In this document: positions 49,732 to 62,736 of the stretch, piece after piece
Position numbering within the stretch: the first letter of the stretch is position 1
Layout of the letters: each line of letters starts with the position of its first letter
Source: Adiantum capillus-veneris
Lineage: Eukaryota > Streptophyta > Polypodiopsida > Polypodiales > Pteridaceae
DNA: 64,000 bases
Assembly: GCA_014529385.2 (NCBI GenBank)
Contig: CM043946.1
Coordinates: 34,058,558 to 34,122,557, forward strand
Reading direction: 5' to 3'
The notes under the pieces: model-generated
What the model was told of the DNA's origin: nothing
Databases searched by the model: none
What the model saw: only the letters and a program-made list of their open reading frames with translations
Position numbers and translations under genes: made by a program

Positions 49732-52330
49732 TATCAAGTGATTGAGGCTTTTGAAGATAAAAAAGATTTCAATGCTACTGAAGGACCGGAAGTGCGTGTG
49801 TAGACCAAGTACAAAACGGTGGCAAAGAAAGTGAGACCAGTGGCCTTACCTTTACCATTAGATTGCAGGAAAAAGCTAGAGCAAGCTCCTTTGCAGCCGA
49901 GTCTCAGGGATCCAAAAAGAATTGGACACAAGTTCACAATGGAATCCCTAAAGGAGATAAAAGTTGGTTGTGAAGAGTTTTAACAGAAGAAGGGAAGAAG
50001 AGTTTTTAAGAAATTCTTTCAAGACATGGTAAGGCTTTTGATTTCCAGCCACATGAGATAGGGTGTGTTGATCCTAATGTTGTTGCACCTATGGTGATCT
50101 TCACTATCCCTCATGTACCTTGGAATCTACACCCAATTCCGGTTCCGAAAGCACATTTGCCAAAGTTAATAGAACTACTCAATGAAAAGATTAGCATGGG
50201 TATCTTGGAGCCTTCTTGTGCGCCATATTCAAACAGGTGGTTCACCGTGCCTAAGAAGAATGGAGCTTTGCGATTCATACAAGATATGCAACCTGTAAAC
50301 AAGGTTACTATCAGGAATGTGGGTACAAGACCTATAGTAAATGAGTTTACAGAGGCGTTTTCAGGAAGGTCAATTTACTCAATGGGGGATCTCTATCCAG
50401 GATACAATCATTTGCAACTAGATGTTGAGTGTAGAGATCTGACAACTATGAAAACACCTTTGGGACTGGTAAGGATGTGTACCTTACCTCAAGGAGCAAC
50501 AAATTCAGTTGCACATATAATGAATGGGATGAACAAGGTTCTACGTGACTTCATACCTCAAATCACAATGCCATTTCTTGATGATGTGCCCATCAAAGGA
50601 TGTGAAGGCAAAGATAAAGATGAAGTTATGGATTCAAGGGGGTGCCGTAAGTTTGTTGCAGACCATATCAAAAATTGTGAGAATATTTTGTCAAAGCTAG
50701 AAGAAGTTAATCTTAGCCTATCAGGGCAACAATCTGTATTCGGTGTTAATGAAGTTTTGATTGTGGGGCATATGTGTGGTCCTTATGGTAGAAGGCCTTG
50801 TCCAAAAAGATGGATGCAATAAAAAACATGTACAACTATAACTGAAGTTCAAAGATTTTTTGGTGCTTGCGTCTTCTATCTTATTTGGATACCACATTAT
50901 GCACATGTAGCAGATCCCCTTTATAGGTTGTTGAAAAAGAATCAGAAGTTTTGATGGGAAGAAGAGCACACAAAAGCCATGAGAAAGCTAAAGAAGCTAC
51001 TTCTTTCATCTTCAACCTTGAGAAAGGTAGACTATGCATGTGAGAGACCTGTCATTGTGACAGTGGACACGAGTCCTACAGGGATAGGTGGGCAGTAGGG
51101 CAAGATGATGATGAAGGAAAAAGGTATGTGGTGAGATTTGGAGCCAAGATTCTGAGTTCTCGCAAGCGCAATTATGCACAAGTAAAAAGGAAACTATGGG
51201 GGGTGGTTACAACATTGAGGTGTGACAAGGAGTACTTGATAGGGGCATCAATGGTTGTGGAAACTGATTGTTTGCCTCTTCTTGGAATGATCACAAACTA
51301 TTCAACTTTGGCAAATGAGGTATTTGGTGCTTGCAATAGAAGATTTGTCTAATCAAGTTGAAGGGCGTGCATTGAGGACAAAGAGTACAAAAGCTGTATG
51401 TAAATTTCTTCTTGAAGATGTGATCTGTCTCGCTATGGGTGTGTGGAAAAGACAACTATAGATAGAGGAGAATTGGATGCTGATGTAGTAAGGAAATTCT
51501 TCTCTAGAATGGACATCAAACTAGCTTTAACTTGTGCTTATAACCCAGAGGGAAATGACAAAAGTAAAAGAGGGCATCCTCCAATAATCAAAGCTTTAGC
51601 TAAGGCTTGTGAAGGTAAGCTTGGAGAATGGCCAAGGTTACTGCCATTTGCATTGTGGGCTGACCGTACAACACATAGTTCAATCACTGGCTAGATGCCT
51701 GTTGAATTGATGTATGGTCAAAAAACTGTGATGCCAATTGAAGATGTAGTTCTTACATGGAATGTATTGCCATGGGAAGATGGAATGAGTAGAGAAGACC
51801 TTCTTGCATTGCGCATACGGCAATTGGAAAGAAGGTCTGAAGACATTGATCTTGCAAAAGCTCGACAAAAGAATGCAAGGTTAAAAAACAAAGACAGATT
51901 TGACAAGATGCATAGGCTTAGACCAAAAGACATTGAAGAAGGTGATTGGTTATTGGTGTACGGTAGTAGCCTTAAAAACCAACACTCTACAATAAGGAAG
52001 CTTGCAAAGAGATGGTTTGGTCCTTATGTTGTCAAACATGTGCATGGAAATGCAACTTACACCTTGCGTGCACTGGATGGGATAGAACTGAAAATTTTCA
52101 TTGCAAGAAAAATAATTAAATTATTCAAAAGAAGAGAGGATGCTGATCCATTTGATGCACAACCAAGTGAAGAGGACGATGAAGCCAACTATATGAAAAG
52201 TGAGGATGAAAGTGAGATATGGCGTCTGACCATGAGTCCTTATGCTCTACAAATGTTATTGTGGCACATACCGGAGGATGTGCAGGTTCAGAGGGGGTGG
52301 ATGTCGTGCCGTGGCATGTACATAGTATGA
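49729..52330 (+). pseudogene. Ty3/gypsy pol fragment (RT, RNase H, integrase end)
   Basis: Similarity starts about 49729 (KTVAKKVRPVALPLP, PSLRDPKRIGHKF) with stops at 49801 and 49981. The RT frame 50091-50822 holds the usual blocks: PVPKAHLPKLIELL, RWFTVPKKNGALRFIQD, GDLYPGYNHLQLDVE, LPQGATNSVAHIMN and the catalytic FLDD (50576). It continues past a TAA (50820) with FFGACVFYLIWIPHYA. RNase H is weak (51060-51350). Integrase is mostly deleted; 51443-51694 has AYNPEGNDKSKRGHPPIIKA, then after a TAG (51692-51694) the C-terminal part WFGPYVVKHVHGNATYTL runs to 52330. No chromodomain or LTR is seen. The style (SRDLTTM, PFLDD-PIKGC) recalls elements I associate with fungi and non-flowering plants; this is memory only. 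Confidence 0.82.
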
Positions 52331-54082
52331 AATAAAAACATTCGCCTCACTCTTGACACTTCTCGATGTATGCAAATAAAAGAAATCATGTACATATTGT
52401 GATATATATTAAAGCGTCTACTACGGTCATTATCATGTACATATCTATCTGGGCAGTCGTAGCTCTGGATGTGGCGCATTTTGCGTGCTTTTTCACTTGA
52501 TAAGATGCTTAATTTGGTTTGAATAGTCCAAGTGTTTCATGGTGGCACACTCATCTCGCCTATAAAGACTGATGCGAGCAAAAACTGCCAAAAGTAGCAG
52601 ATAACAGGCACTGTTGTAAAATTGCATGAAAAGTGATCCAAAATGGTATATTGATGAAAAATGATGCTTATCTATGCTTTTTATGCTTATGCGAGTGATC
52701 CCACAAATTTAGAAAATTTTCTAACTCCGTTTCGGATTTTTCGCATAAAAAATTACATTTTTTGTGTCAAAAATGAGATGAAAATGACCTAGTTGTGGTC
52801 CAAAATGGCAAAATGACCCAAAAATTGATACATCAGCTCACATTGCCGTGGGTAAGAGAGAGAGAGGGCTGCTTTTTACAGAAAAAACCTGCAATTTTGC
52901 TCTATTGTGCAATAGCTTCCATGGTTGCTCAATCTATGTGTGCTGCAGTTCTGTCTCTTCGCAATCTTGTATCTGAGTTTGTGAGGGAGTGAATTAAGGT
53001 TTCTCCTTATCAAAATGGTATTTGGGCTTCACTTTAGAAGCTCATAAATCTCTGCAAGATAAAAAAATTATCATCGTGAAGGTGGAAGCTCAAGCATTCT
53101 TTCAAGTGTTTGATGTCATGACTATGTAATTAGGAGCGAGGCTGCATGATACCATGAAAGAGGTTTGGGTTTTGAATGAGAATTGTGCTTATATGAGCAT
53201 TGAGGTTTCATGGCTGAAACTTTAGTGTTTTCAAATGGTTTTTTAAAGTGAAATTGATTGTGATTTGGTGATCCTCTCATCATATTCTCGATTACGAAAA
53301 CAAACAGATTCCAAGCATGATAGGAAAGAGGGTTTGTGACTTTGTTGTCACGATCGCTTTTAGATTTTTTGTCACCTTTAGAAAGAGGGTTGATGATTCT
53401 CCACAAACGTTTTTTCACAAAGTGTTTGTGACTCTCATCACGAACTCTCACAGTCAGAAGTTTTGCACCTTCCCAATTAAACCGCACACATTCCGACACC
53501 GTGCGCTTGTTCCACGCCATGGATCCCATGAGTCCATGAAAGAGTTTTCATTAAAAACGCCCAGAGCATTAGTTGTGAGGGTGGCCCTTGTGGCATAACT
53601 TGAGTTCCTCATGTATATACAAAGGCGACATTGGAGTACTGACAAGATCAACACCAAATATATGGGCTAGATTGTCGTGGAGGGAAAATGAAAGCACAAG
53701 GTGATGAAGCCATAGCTGTGGCCATAGCTAGCTTATATATAGCATGACAGCCATACAATAACGGACTCTAAGCATACACAAAATCAGATAGCGCCGTCTT
53801 CTGCTCATACCAATATTGGCATGCATCATGACGCCTTGGCTGCTGAGTAAGATTGGAACAAGCTGTATAGTGATTTCCAGGAAGGCAGCAGACTCTGAGT
53901 GTGCTTTGTAGAGTCAGGGTTTGGACAGGAAGAATGAAGAGATGCGAAATGCAGGCTAGCAGATGCGTCTTCGCCCCGACTCTCCTGATGTCTTGCATGA
54001 CGTACAGGGCAGCGCCTTGCAGGTCAACGTGCGTACCATGAGTTCCAACATTCGAGTAGCGTGCGCATTGATTGGGCGCGTG

Positions 54083-54119
<37 letters not shown>

Positions 54120-54365
54120 GGGGAGAGTCCAAATGTGATGTATGCGCGAATTTTTTACTCCTGTTCTTGCGTTGGCCGAGATGGCGGTGGTGAATATTCT
54201 TCTAGGGATCGTGCTTGCCTTGTGTTGTTTTGCGCGCGTCGCCTGTCAATTTTCCTGCCCCTTGTTCTGCCGTTAATCTAGCCATGGATTAAGGGAAATG
54301 TGCACAAAGCTATTTTTTTTGAAGTCTTCCCTGTCATCACGCACGCTTACACGCTTTGCCGGGAG
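52331..54365. other. Intergenic region upstream of the kinase; nothing recognised
   Basis: No coding region is supported. (GA)n lies at 54092-54119. Short frames here have no motif. Confidence 0.5.
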
Positions 54366-54376
54366 TCCTCTATATA
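54366..54376 (+). promoter_or_regulatory. TATA box of the kinase gene
   Basis: tcctctatata, in the context cctctatatagacc, about 410 bp before the start codon. It predicts a transcript start near 54400, upstream of the putative leader intron. Confidence 0.55.
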
Positions 54377-54489
54377 GACCAGTTTCTCTGCAGGTTTCGA
54401 TCGTCTCCAACCTTGACTCTTCTCTGCAGGTTCTTTTATCGTCTCGGAGCTTGATTCAATCTCTACTCGCCGGCAGCTATCTGTCAAAG

Positions 54490-54491
54490 GT

Positions 54492-54558
<67 letters not shown>

Positions 54559-54600
54559 CATTCCTAATTAATATAGACTTCACCTTGTGATGGTTTGCAG
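54490..54600 (+). other. Putative 5'-UTR intron with CT/CA repeat
   Basis: A possible donor (caaag|gttctc) at 54490 and acceptor (ggtttgcag) ending at 54600 enclose (CT)n(CA)n. Leader introns are common in plant kinase genes, but transcript evidence is needed. Confidence 0.4.
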
Positions 54601-54601
54601 A

Positions 54602-54757
54602 ATGCATCATGGAGAAAGGTTGAACTTTAGCAGTCCTTTTTCATTGACATCACGTGAGGCGAATACCAATTTTAAGCAGACGGTGCTTAGACTTGTGAAG
54701 AAACGGCTCCATATTCCTTCACGTGCAAATTGCTACCTTCTTATGGTGTTGTGGTAG
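54602..54757 (+). other. Upstream ORF (51 codons) in the kinase leader
   Basis: An ATG directly after the putative acceptor opens a frame (MHHGERLNFSSPF …) that stops at 54757, 25 bases before the kinase ATG and in a different frame. It contains two further ATGs. If translated it would lower initiation at the kinase start. Confidence 0.4.
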
Positions 54758-54782
54758 CCATACTTACAGGCCGTTGATCAAG

Positions 54783-56840
54783 ATGAAGAAACAACATCGA
54801 GCCCTCAAACAAGCAGAGCTTGAAGCGGGGTCCCAACCTTTGACTGTTTCTGCAGAGTTTCACCCACAAAATTCTTCCAACGCAAGCCTTGGCTTGAAGG
54901 CTAGTATAGACCCTAGCATGAAGAGAAGCCTAAGCGACAGCAGCTCTGGTGGTGCTGCAAGCTGCACCAGTGAAATTTCCTTTTTAAGTAGTGGCGAGGA
55001 AGTCGACAACTCTGAATTGAGCAGGGATCCCACACCCATCGATTCTAGCAGGAAACTTTTTTATCAAAGTAAGCTCAATGACCGGAATAATGCAACCCTC
55101 GTTCGGTGTGCAAGCTCATGGAGTGATGGAAGTGATCATGACAACGAGGGCACACAGAGCACCTACAGCAGTGCTCTCAACAAGCCTCACAAGGCAAATG
55201 ATCAGAGATGGGAAGCAATCCAAGCCGCACGCACCAAGCATGGCACACTTGGCTTGAACCATTTCAGATTGTTGAAGAGGCTTGGATGTGGGGACATTGG
55301 GAGTGTCTACCTTGTAGAACTGCAGGGGAGTACCAGCTATTTTGCCATGAAGGTGATGGACAAAGAATCACTTGCTAGCCGCAAGAAGCTGTCACGGGCA
55401 AAGACAGAAAGAGAGATTCTCAAGTCTTTGGATCATCCCTTTTTACCTTCTCTTTATACACACTTTGATACAGAGAAGTTCTCTTGCTTGGTGATGGAAT
55501 TCTGTTCAGGAGGAGACTTGCATAACCTAAGACAGAGGCAGCCTGGAAAACATTTCACAGAGGTGGCTGCAAGGTATTCCTTAAACTTCTTTGCTGATTC
55601 TGCGATCTCAGTACTGATATTACATTTGCTTGTAGGATACATGCTCTATTCCTTTTCGGAAAAGAGGGAAGAGGATGTGGTCCCACCTCTGGGGCACCCA
55701 AGGAGGTGTCTCAAGGCCATTATCGTTGAGCCAAAATTCATTGCTTGCAAGTGCTTAATTATGAGACTGCTTTAGCTCCTTTAGAGTACCGCCTCTTTAG
55801 GACGTGTCCGTTTAGGTTTTCAGATTCTGCTTTAAAGACGAGAATCATTTCGATAGAGACAGTCCTCTGATTTGGAAACGGAATTTGTTGATATAATGCC
55901 ATACACCTGCCATGCGCAAGATTTTCATTTTCTTCTTTTCTGCGATTTTTCTGATGCAAGGATTTGCTGTGCCAGGTTCTATGCAGCAGAAGTGCTCCTC
56001 TCCCTTGAGTACCTGCATGTGATGGGGGTGGTATACCGGGATTTAAAGCCAGAAAATGTTCTAGTGAGAGCAGATGGACATATTATGTTGTCCGATTTTG
56101 ATCTCTCTCTTCGCTGTATGGTGAGACCAACCCTGGTGAAGTCCGCGTCAGTAGGTATGGATCCACACAAAAGATTGGCAGCTTATAACTGTGTTGAGCC
56201 TGATTGCTTAGAGCCCGTATTCAGAACTCCGGCATGCTCGACACCTTCATGCATACAGCCTTCAAGCTTTCTCACAAAAATGCTAAGACTGAAGAAGAAG
56301 AAACCGAAGTTAAAGCGTGAGCTTGGCAGTCAAGTGAACCCACTACCGGAGCTGATAGCCGAGCCGACAGGGGCTCGCTCGTTGTCATTTGTGGGTACCC
56401 ATGAGTATTTAGCTCCAGAGATCATCAAAGGAGAGGGGCATGGAAGTGCTGTAGATTGGTGGACATTTGGCATATTTCTGTATGAAATGTTGTATGGAAG
56501 GACTCCATTCAAAGGCGGTGGTAACAAGGCCACTCTGTTCAATGTGATTGGACAGCATCTCAAATTTCCGGAGACGACTCCTGTGAGCTTTGCAGCTCGC
56601 GATTTGATCCGAGGTTTGCTTGCGAAGGACCCGGAACAGAGGACCGGAAACAAGAGAGGGGCAACAGAAATCAAGCAACACCCTTTCTTTGAAGGTGTGA
56701 ATTGGGCACTTATTAGAAGCATGGCTCCTCCAGAGGTTCCGAAGACCTTTGAAATGCCTGCAACTTCTTCTCAAGACAGGAGGCCTGGAGAAGGCGAGTC
56801 GAAGTCTTCCGGCACCTACCTTGATTTTGAGCTCTTCTAA
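54783..56840 (+). CDS. AGC-VIII protein kinase, D6PK-like
   Basis: Two exons, 54783-55573 and 55976-56840, give 551 residues. The intron 55574-55975 (gt…gccag) splits the codon of R in [14 protein letters not shown], a sequence that is continuous in D6PK proteins, so the splice is well supported. Start: ATG 54783 is the first in-frame Met. Domains: a Ser-rich N-terminus (to about 145); Gly loop [10 protein letters not shown] (about 167); ATP Lys in YFAMKVMDK (about 188); catalytic YRDLKPEN (about 283); DFDLSLR (about 303) with the DFD in place of DFG that marks this plant family; a ~90-residue insert with the basic stretch [10 protein letters not shown], which in the family aids membrane binding; then [10 protein letters not shown] (about 404). 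The C-terminus TYLDFELF resembles a PDK1-docking tail. Family members phosphorylate PIN auxin carriers at the plasma membrane; this role is inferred. No disabling change is seen. Confidence 0.95.
55574..55975 (+). other. Kinase intron
   Basis: 402 bp, gt…ag, phase 2. Translation through it gives no kinase similarity and reaches a stop at 55775. Confidence 0.9.
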
Positions 56841-56929
56841 CTGTGCGTCCTAACAGCACCTGCAATTGTATCATATTTGTAACATATATTGGCATTTAGC
56901 ATAGGACAACTATTTGTAGATAAATTTTG

Positions 56930-56974
<45 letters not shown>

Positions 56975-58830
56975 CCCCCTTAAATCTTTTTGACCTGCGA
57001 AAATCTCTTGAATAACAGGTCTTGAGTTCAACTCTCCTCGTCGGTTAGATATTTAAGGTCTCTTGGGATAGTTCCTACAAAGTTAAAACTCTCTTCTTCT
57101 CTCTCTCCTCTCTCTCTCTCTCTCTCTTTTGGATACACTTGTCCCCATAACTTTCAACTAGTATGTGACCCGCACGTTGCCGCGGCTACATGTGCGTCAA
57201 TTGAAGCAACCATTGTTCTCCTTCCCTTCAAAGAGAGGGCAAATGTCCATGATTCTCAAGTAAGATTTTCTACCTCTTTAATACACTTGTGCATCAACCA
57301 CCACTATAACTACTTCTAAATGACAATGTATGACAATGCACAAGGTCTAAGTGCCCTCCACATTCACATCAACCAAGTACAAATCTATCTTTTAGATCAA
57401 CACTATGTCTACCTTTTAGAGTGTAAGATCGAACAACTAATGAAGTGTAGTTACTCTTTACATTCTTGTGGATTGACCAAAGACAAATCTCCTTCTAGTT
57501 GGTCGTGCCAAGCTCCAACATACTCCTCCTAATCATGGAAAGTTTGTCCCTCGTCTCCTCCCCGCCCCCCCCCCTCCCCTTCTATGTGTGTGTGTTGAGT
57601 TCAAGAATTATCAGGTCAATTTGAGGTCTCTTAGGAATGAATTAAGTAATGGGCTCCCTTCGATGATGTCTTGTCTTAACATCCTATGTTTCTCTCTAAG
57701 GAGGCGATGAATTTACGATTAGGCTAGAGATGTCCCCCTCACACAATTGATATGGGACCCTGGTGAGTTGTAGTGGCCCTCCAAATAGACTAATAGAGAG
57801 CTGGTATCCTTCTTTGGATATAGTGTTTGCATTGAACGATGAATTCTTTAGATGCATTAGCATCCTCTCTCACCATCCTTACCAATCAAGGCATTGGTCA
57901 TGATAGCAACTCTCCCATGCTTCTCTCATGTAGTTTTGGTCTTGCATTTGGGGCATCATAGTCAACTAAGTCATCAACTGCTATTTGTTGGCACTTAAGA
58001 TGCATGTACCAGCCATGACCCAACATGCCAACATTACACCACATAGTAGTAGAAGAAACTTGCCATTGGTATGCACAATTGATTTAGTGAGTAGTGCGTC
58101 GTTTGGTTCTCAAAGGCAGTATTCCAACTTTGTCTCTATATGTGGGTAAATTTTAAAATTTACAGGTTGGATTGCACTCAATCTAGCTAGCATGTACACT
58201 TGTATCTACCAAGACTTGTTGCATGGATGTTGAGGTCTCTTGCAATTGACCATAAGTATGCTAGTAATATAAGGCGCATATTGTTTTTTTGTGTACATTT
58301 GGGCGCCATGGGCACCTGAAAATGTGAGGGTAATGGAAGCAGAAAAGTTCACTCAAACGTTTCTCTTTGCAAGAGTTTTGGGCATCATGCTAAAAGAAAG
58401 GGCGTGCTGCAAAATACACATACACAAACATACACACATGCATGTTCTTTTTTGAGAGAGCAGACTTTATTCAACCATTCACATGCTTGCTCTTACCCAT
58501 ATTTTATACCATAGGAGCCATTTAGCTTAGCTCCCACTCCCTTAAATGTGTGAGAGAGCATTGAGGCACTACGTGGAGGAGAGTCTCTTTTTGTACGCGA
58601 ACTATATCCTTTAACAATTTGAGAGTGCGATCATCATACCCTACATGAGTGCTCAGCTTTTGATCACATCAAACTTGCTTTACCCACTTTTGGCCCATAC
58701 CATGGCCTACATACCTTTCTCTCCTAGCCACCTTATGGATTCAACTTGTTAGTGGCCTCCCTTATATCCATAGTCTTCAAGCATGTTACATGTTGTACTT
58801 GGTCCATAGGTCAATTTGATCTTTAAGGAT

Positions 58831-58874
<44 letters not shown>

Positions 58875-58991
58875 ACCTTTGAGGTCATTGTTTCCCCCTC
58901 TCCTTGTATAAGTATGTGAGCATGTAAGCCCTTGATTTCAAGAATCAACGTTCATCAGCTAAAATTTTTAGGTCTCTTAGGGTCTTCTTCT

Positions 58992-59034
<43 letters not shown>

Positions 59035-59570
59035 GCTGCATGTCTAGTTTGTATTAAAATGAAGCATGTGAGAGGCGAAGAGGTTGGTCACGTGTACCAG
59101 CGAGCCTGCTTTCTGCCCAGTCACGAGCCGGATCTTCTCTCTCTACCTATCTAATCGTGGTAGTTAAGAGCCTCGAAATGGGCACAGTCTTTCACATGAT
59201 TGACTTTTGTTTCCCTCTTGGTTAACAGGGATTTGTCTCATCACTCAATCAAATCAAGCATTTATCTTCAAAAAGCCATCGATTTTCTTGACTTGCAAAC
59301 AAAGCTGGAAGGCTATTTAGCCGTTCCAAAGTGACCAGGCTCTAAATGTAAGCAAAATGACATGGAGGGAGTCCTACAATGGAGGCACATGCATGGAGGT
59401 AGCCCTACAATAAGAGACCGGAGTCATCATTTCTAGGGGGAGGCAAAGGGTCCACATTAGGTATGCAACACCAAGGAGGATCCAAATGAGCAAAGGATTG
59501 CTAACTCCAGGACCAAGGCCAATACCCTCGACTGGCAATGATCATCCTCCAATGCAATTACATCAGTGTT
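56841..59570. repeat. Non-coding, CT microsatellites and a dispersed SINE-like phrase
   Basis: (CT)n at about 56935-56971, 57108-57127, 58832-58870 and 58997-59032. A ~60-bp phrase with 'ttgagttcaa' or 'ttgatttcaa' and 'aggtctctta/tgg' occurs at about 57010-57068, 57594-57636 and 58932-58985, twice next to CT runs. The first resembles a tRNA B box, so a SINE is possible. No gene is supported. Confidence 0.45.
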
Positions 59571-59574
59571 CTGG

Positions 59575-59765
59575 AAAAATCTTTTTTTTAAACATATAAA
59601 ATTGCTTTCCTTTAATTTTCCAAGAGGAAATTTAGAAAATTAGTTTTATTTTGCAAATTTTTAGACTACTTTTATCTATTTTGGGGCGGAATATCTCCTT
59701 TTCCCCTTGAAATTGAAAATAGCATGATGATATTAAGCTGAGACACATTTTTCCCAAACACTGAA
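59575..59765 (-). repeat. Inverted single copy of the AT-rich repeat unit
   Basis: On the minus strand this shows the same order as the 27.9-30.9 kb arrays: 'gggaaaaatgtgtctcagct', 'taatatc', 'aggggaaaaggagatattcc', 'ccccaaaatag', then 'aatttcctctt'. It shows that the unit is dispersed as well as tandem. Confidence 0.8.
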
Positions 59766-60247
59766 TGGAAGACCCACCTTGCACGATCATTGCCGTGAGC
59801 ACTGTAGCAGCAGTCAAGAGTTCGAGATGTGAAAACTTGGGAAAGCTAAAAAGCTTGGATGATCACATTGGAGCTCTCAACATTGTAGCATCCACTGAAT
59901 GGCAAAAAAAAGACGAAGAAAGTGTGGAGACGGATGTGGGACTCTCTCTCTCTCATGGTGTGGAGGGTCGCAGCTAGGCAAAAATGGAGCTCGTCAGGAT
60001 CAAGGGTGACGGTAGAGGAGTAGGTGGCTCAGCAAGCACTTGTGGCGAGTGGGACATGTATTGGATCCACAGTCTTGGCGTCCTGGCCAGTAGAGGATTG
60101 AGGTTGTATAAGGGTGTGGGGCTTGTGGCGGATCAGCTATTGGTAGCTAGGGGTGTTGATAGAGTAAACTACATGAGGCATGTTGTGGCAACATTTGAGA
60201 AGTTGTACATGAAGGAAGTGGTGGGTTATGTTCATGATCGAGTTTAG
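59765..60247 (+). pseudogene. Hypothetical ORF, one in-frame stop
   Basis: One frame of 161 codons is interrupted only by TAG at 59975-59977. The second half (HSLGVLASRGLRLYKGVGLV, MRHVVATFEKLYMKEVVGYV) reads like a real protein, but I know no family. It starts right beside the inverted AT-rich repeat. It could be a captured gene fragment or chance. Confidence 0.25.
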
Positions 60248-60366
60248 GGTGGGGGGGGGGGAGGGCATTCGCTGTCAAGCGCCAAGGCCAACCAATGGCA
60301 CTCTCTCTCTCTCTTTCAAACAGAAATAGACATATGACACTGCTCAGTAGGACTAAATGGATTGGC

Positions 60367-60452
<86 letters not shown>

Positions 60453-60472
60453 CTACAACAAATAACAAAGTC

Positions 60473-60564
<92 letters not shown>

Positions 60565-60680
60565 ATCCCGCGACACACACGACGGTGCCGTAGAAAAGGA
60601 AACCTATTCTCTCTCTCTCTCTTAGACGTGAATATGCCACATTATCTCTCTCTCTCTCACTCTCTCTCTCTCTCTCTCTA

Positions 60681-60738
<58 letters not shown>

Positions 60739-60900
60739 GTTCGAGACAGAACAACTTATCGATGTGTGGTACAACTCGTTGCTCGTTATGTTTCGAAGCT
60801 GCGAAGTAGAGCCAACCTTTACAAAAACAAAAGTAATCACCCTTCAAAATTGAAGGCTATATTGAAACTCTATGGCCTTGCTAAAGAGTTTAAATAATAT
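60248..60900. repeat. Three consecutive (CT)n(CA)n arrays
   Basis: Compound runs at about 60369-60448, 60475-60561 and 60643-60735 all change from CT to CA in the same direction. Between them is 'agctacaacaaataacaaag' and similar unique DNA. A G run lies at 60250. No gene. Confidence 0.95.
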
Positions 60901-62220
60901 AAATATATATATGGTGCTAAGTATTGTGACTTTTTGAGAGAACTCAAGAACTAGAAGTCAAAACTAAGTCTTTTCATTTTCTACCATCATTGTACTTGCT
61001 ACTTACCCAACACTTATACATTTCAAACCAAATGATCTCTGACTTACCTTTCACTTTTACGTTTCAAACCAAATGTTTCTTAAGTTCTTGAAATGAAGGA
61101 GAGAGTGACACATGGATGCCCTCTCCTTCCTTGAAAATTTTAAGCTCAATTATATATAGTATAGACGTAGAAGCTCTCTTTTTTCACACCCAATAACGTT
61201 GCATACTACTCATGAATTTCACCCACATTCTTGATTCTTCAATCATGTGGCTAGTGACCCAGTACTACTGATCTGAGCCTATCACAAATTTTTGTTTATC
61301 ATATTTTGTTGGTTTTCCTTGCTTCTAAAGGTTTACAATAAAAGAAAGAGTGAGAACAACCTCTTGGAAAAAAGTTTTTTTAAAAAATGAATTTTTCTTG
61401 ACTAGTTCACCGGAGGTGAAAGGTAGAGGGAGAACCTAGTGGTAAAGGGAAGGGAAAATATGTAAATGTGAAAAGAAAAGATATGATGTGGTTGTGGAGC
61501 CATGCACCCATGATTCAAGGGTCATGAGTGGCTCATATCATCATGGCTTTGGAGCCATATGATGATTCAAACAAATGGGACCCAAGTGGAAGACTTGGTA
61601 AAGGAAGAAACCAGGCACATGATTTTGTTGAATTTTTAAAAAATACTTCCACTCCGATCCAAGAAAAGTTGTCTTCATCAAAGTTGTAACTGACGAGCTG
61701 AAGATTCTGGCCATATTTTTTTTATAATTTTTGCATCTACGGTCTAGGAGATATGGCCAAAATGGTGGACGCCAGTTTTTTCAACTGTGGTGGAGACCAC
61801 CCCCCTACCTTTACACACACACACCCTTCCTTTTCCACATTGAGACCTTCTTTGAAATCAGCTATTAGTCTTCCCACCCTCCTCTCCTTCCTCCTCTCTC
61901 TCAAGCTCAAAAACCCATCAAAGTTCCTCTTCTAATCACCTCTCAAGTCATGCTTAATCTTGTTGTAATTCATAAGTTCTCATTCAACCCCTTTCTATTA
62001 TTACTAGATATGTATTGATTTTATGTAGATTCTTTACATTTTAAAATAAGGAAGCTCTTGGACTCAAGCTATGGAAGAAGGAGTGAAGACAACACAAGTG
62101 ATGATGGAGCTAATTGGTCAACAAATCACTTGGAAGGAGCTTCTTCATTGGTTGAATGTCCCTAATCAAGCTTCATTTGTACAAATTACACTTGTATCTT
62201 AACCTCACTCCTAATCACTC
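60901..62220. other. No gene recognised; probable U3 of an LTR
   Basis: AT-rich DNA without coding support. The right part may be U3 of the LTR whose TATA box is at 62228. Confidence 0.4.
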
Positions 62221-62550
62221 TCTTTCCTATATAAAGAGGCCTTCCCCTTTGTAATTTCAAGCCTCCCTCAGCCCATTGAGCCTTTGTATCACTCACCATG
62301 AGCCCATAAGCTCATTCATTCACTCTATTCTTGCACATCCTAGAGTGCAAATTGTTTCATGCTAGTAACCTCTCCTCCTCTTACTTATGTTAATTAAGAG
62401 AAATGTTTTATATGCGTGTGAGAGTGCTTGATGTGATCTTGGCTAATCCTTGAGTGACTGTTTGGTAATCTATATGCTATTTGTGTTGGGAGTGTTTGAA
62501 GTCATCCATTCCTTGTACACACACCACGGTTAATGCTTCATTCATAGTGA

Positions 62551-62621
<71 letters not shown>

Positions 62622-62735
62622 CGGTCCTAGTCCACGCTTCCAAGACTAGGTGGTGCCCTCATCTCATTTCCCTTGTGGCGCAATGGAGTTTGTTTTGGTG
62701 TAGAGGCCGCCATTCCAAATTTCCTTCGTCATAAA
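62221..62735 (+). mobile_element. LTR-like region with TATA box
   Basis: ctatataaag (62228-62237) lies in a promoter-like context. It is followed by about 500 bp containing (CT)n(GT)n (62551-62619) and a C-rich end. It is placed directly before a possible primer binding site and, 1 kb on, a Ty3 gag. The partner LTR is outside the window, so the limits are estimates. Confidence 0.5.
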
Positions 62736-62736
62736 T

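Noticed and set aside
54723-54782. Upstream start for the kinase
   Set aside because: The codon there is GTG; the first in-frame ATG is 54783.
60316-60897. Long frames of Cys-Val, Thr-His and Ser-Leu repeats on both strands
   Set aside because: Produced by the CT/CA arrays; no other coding signal.
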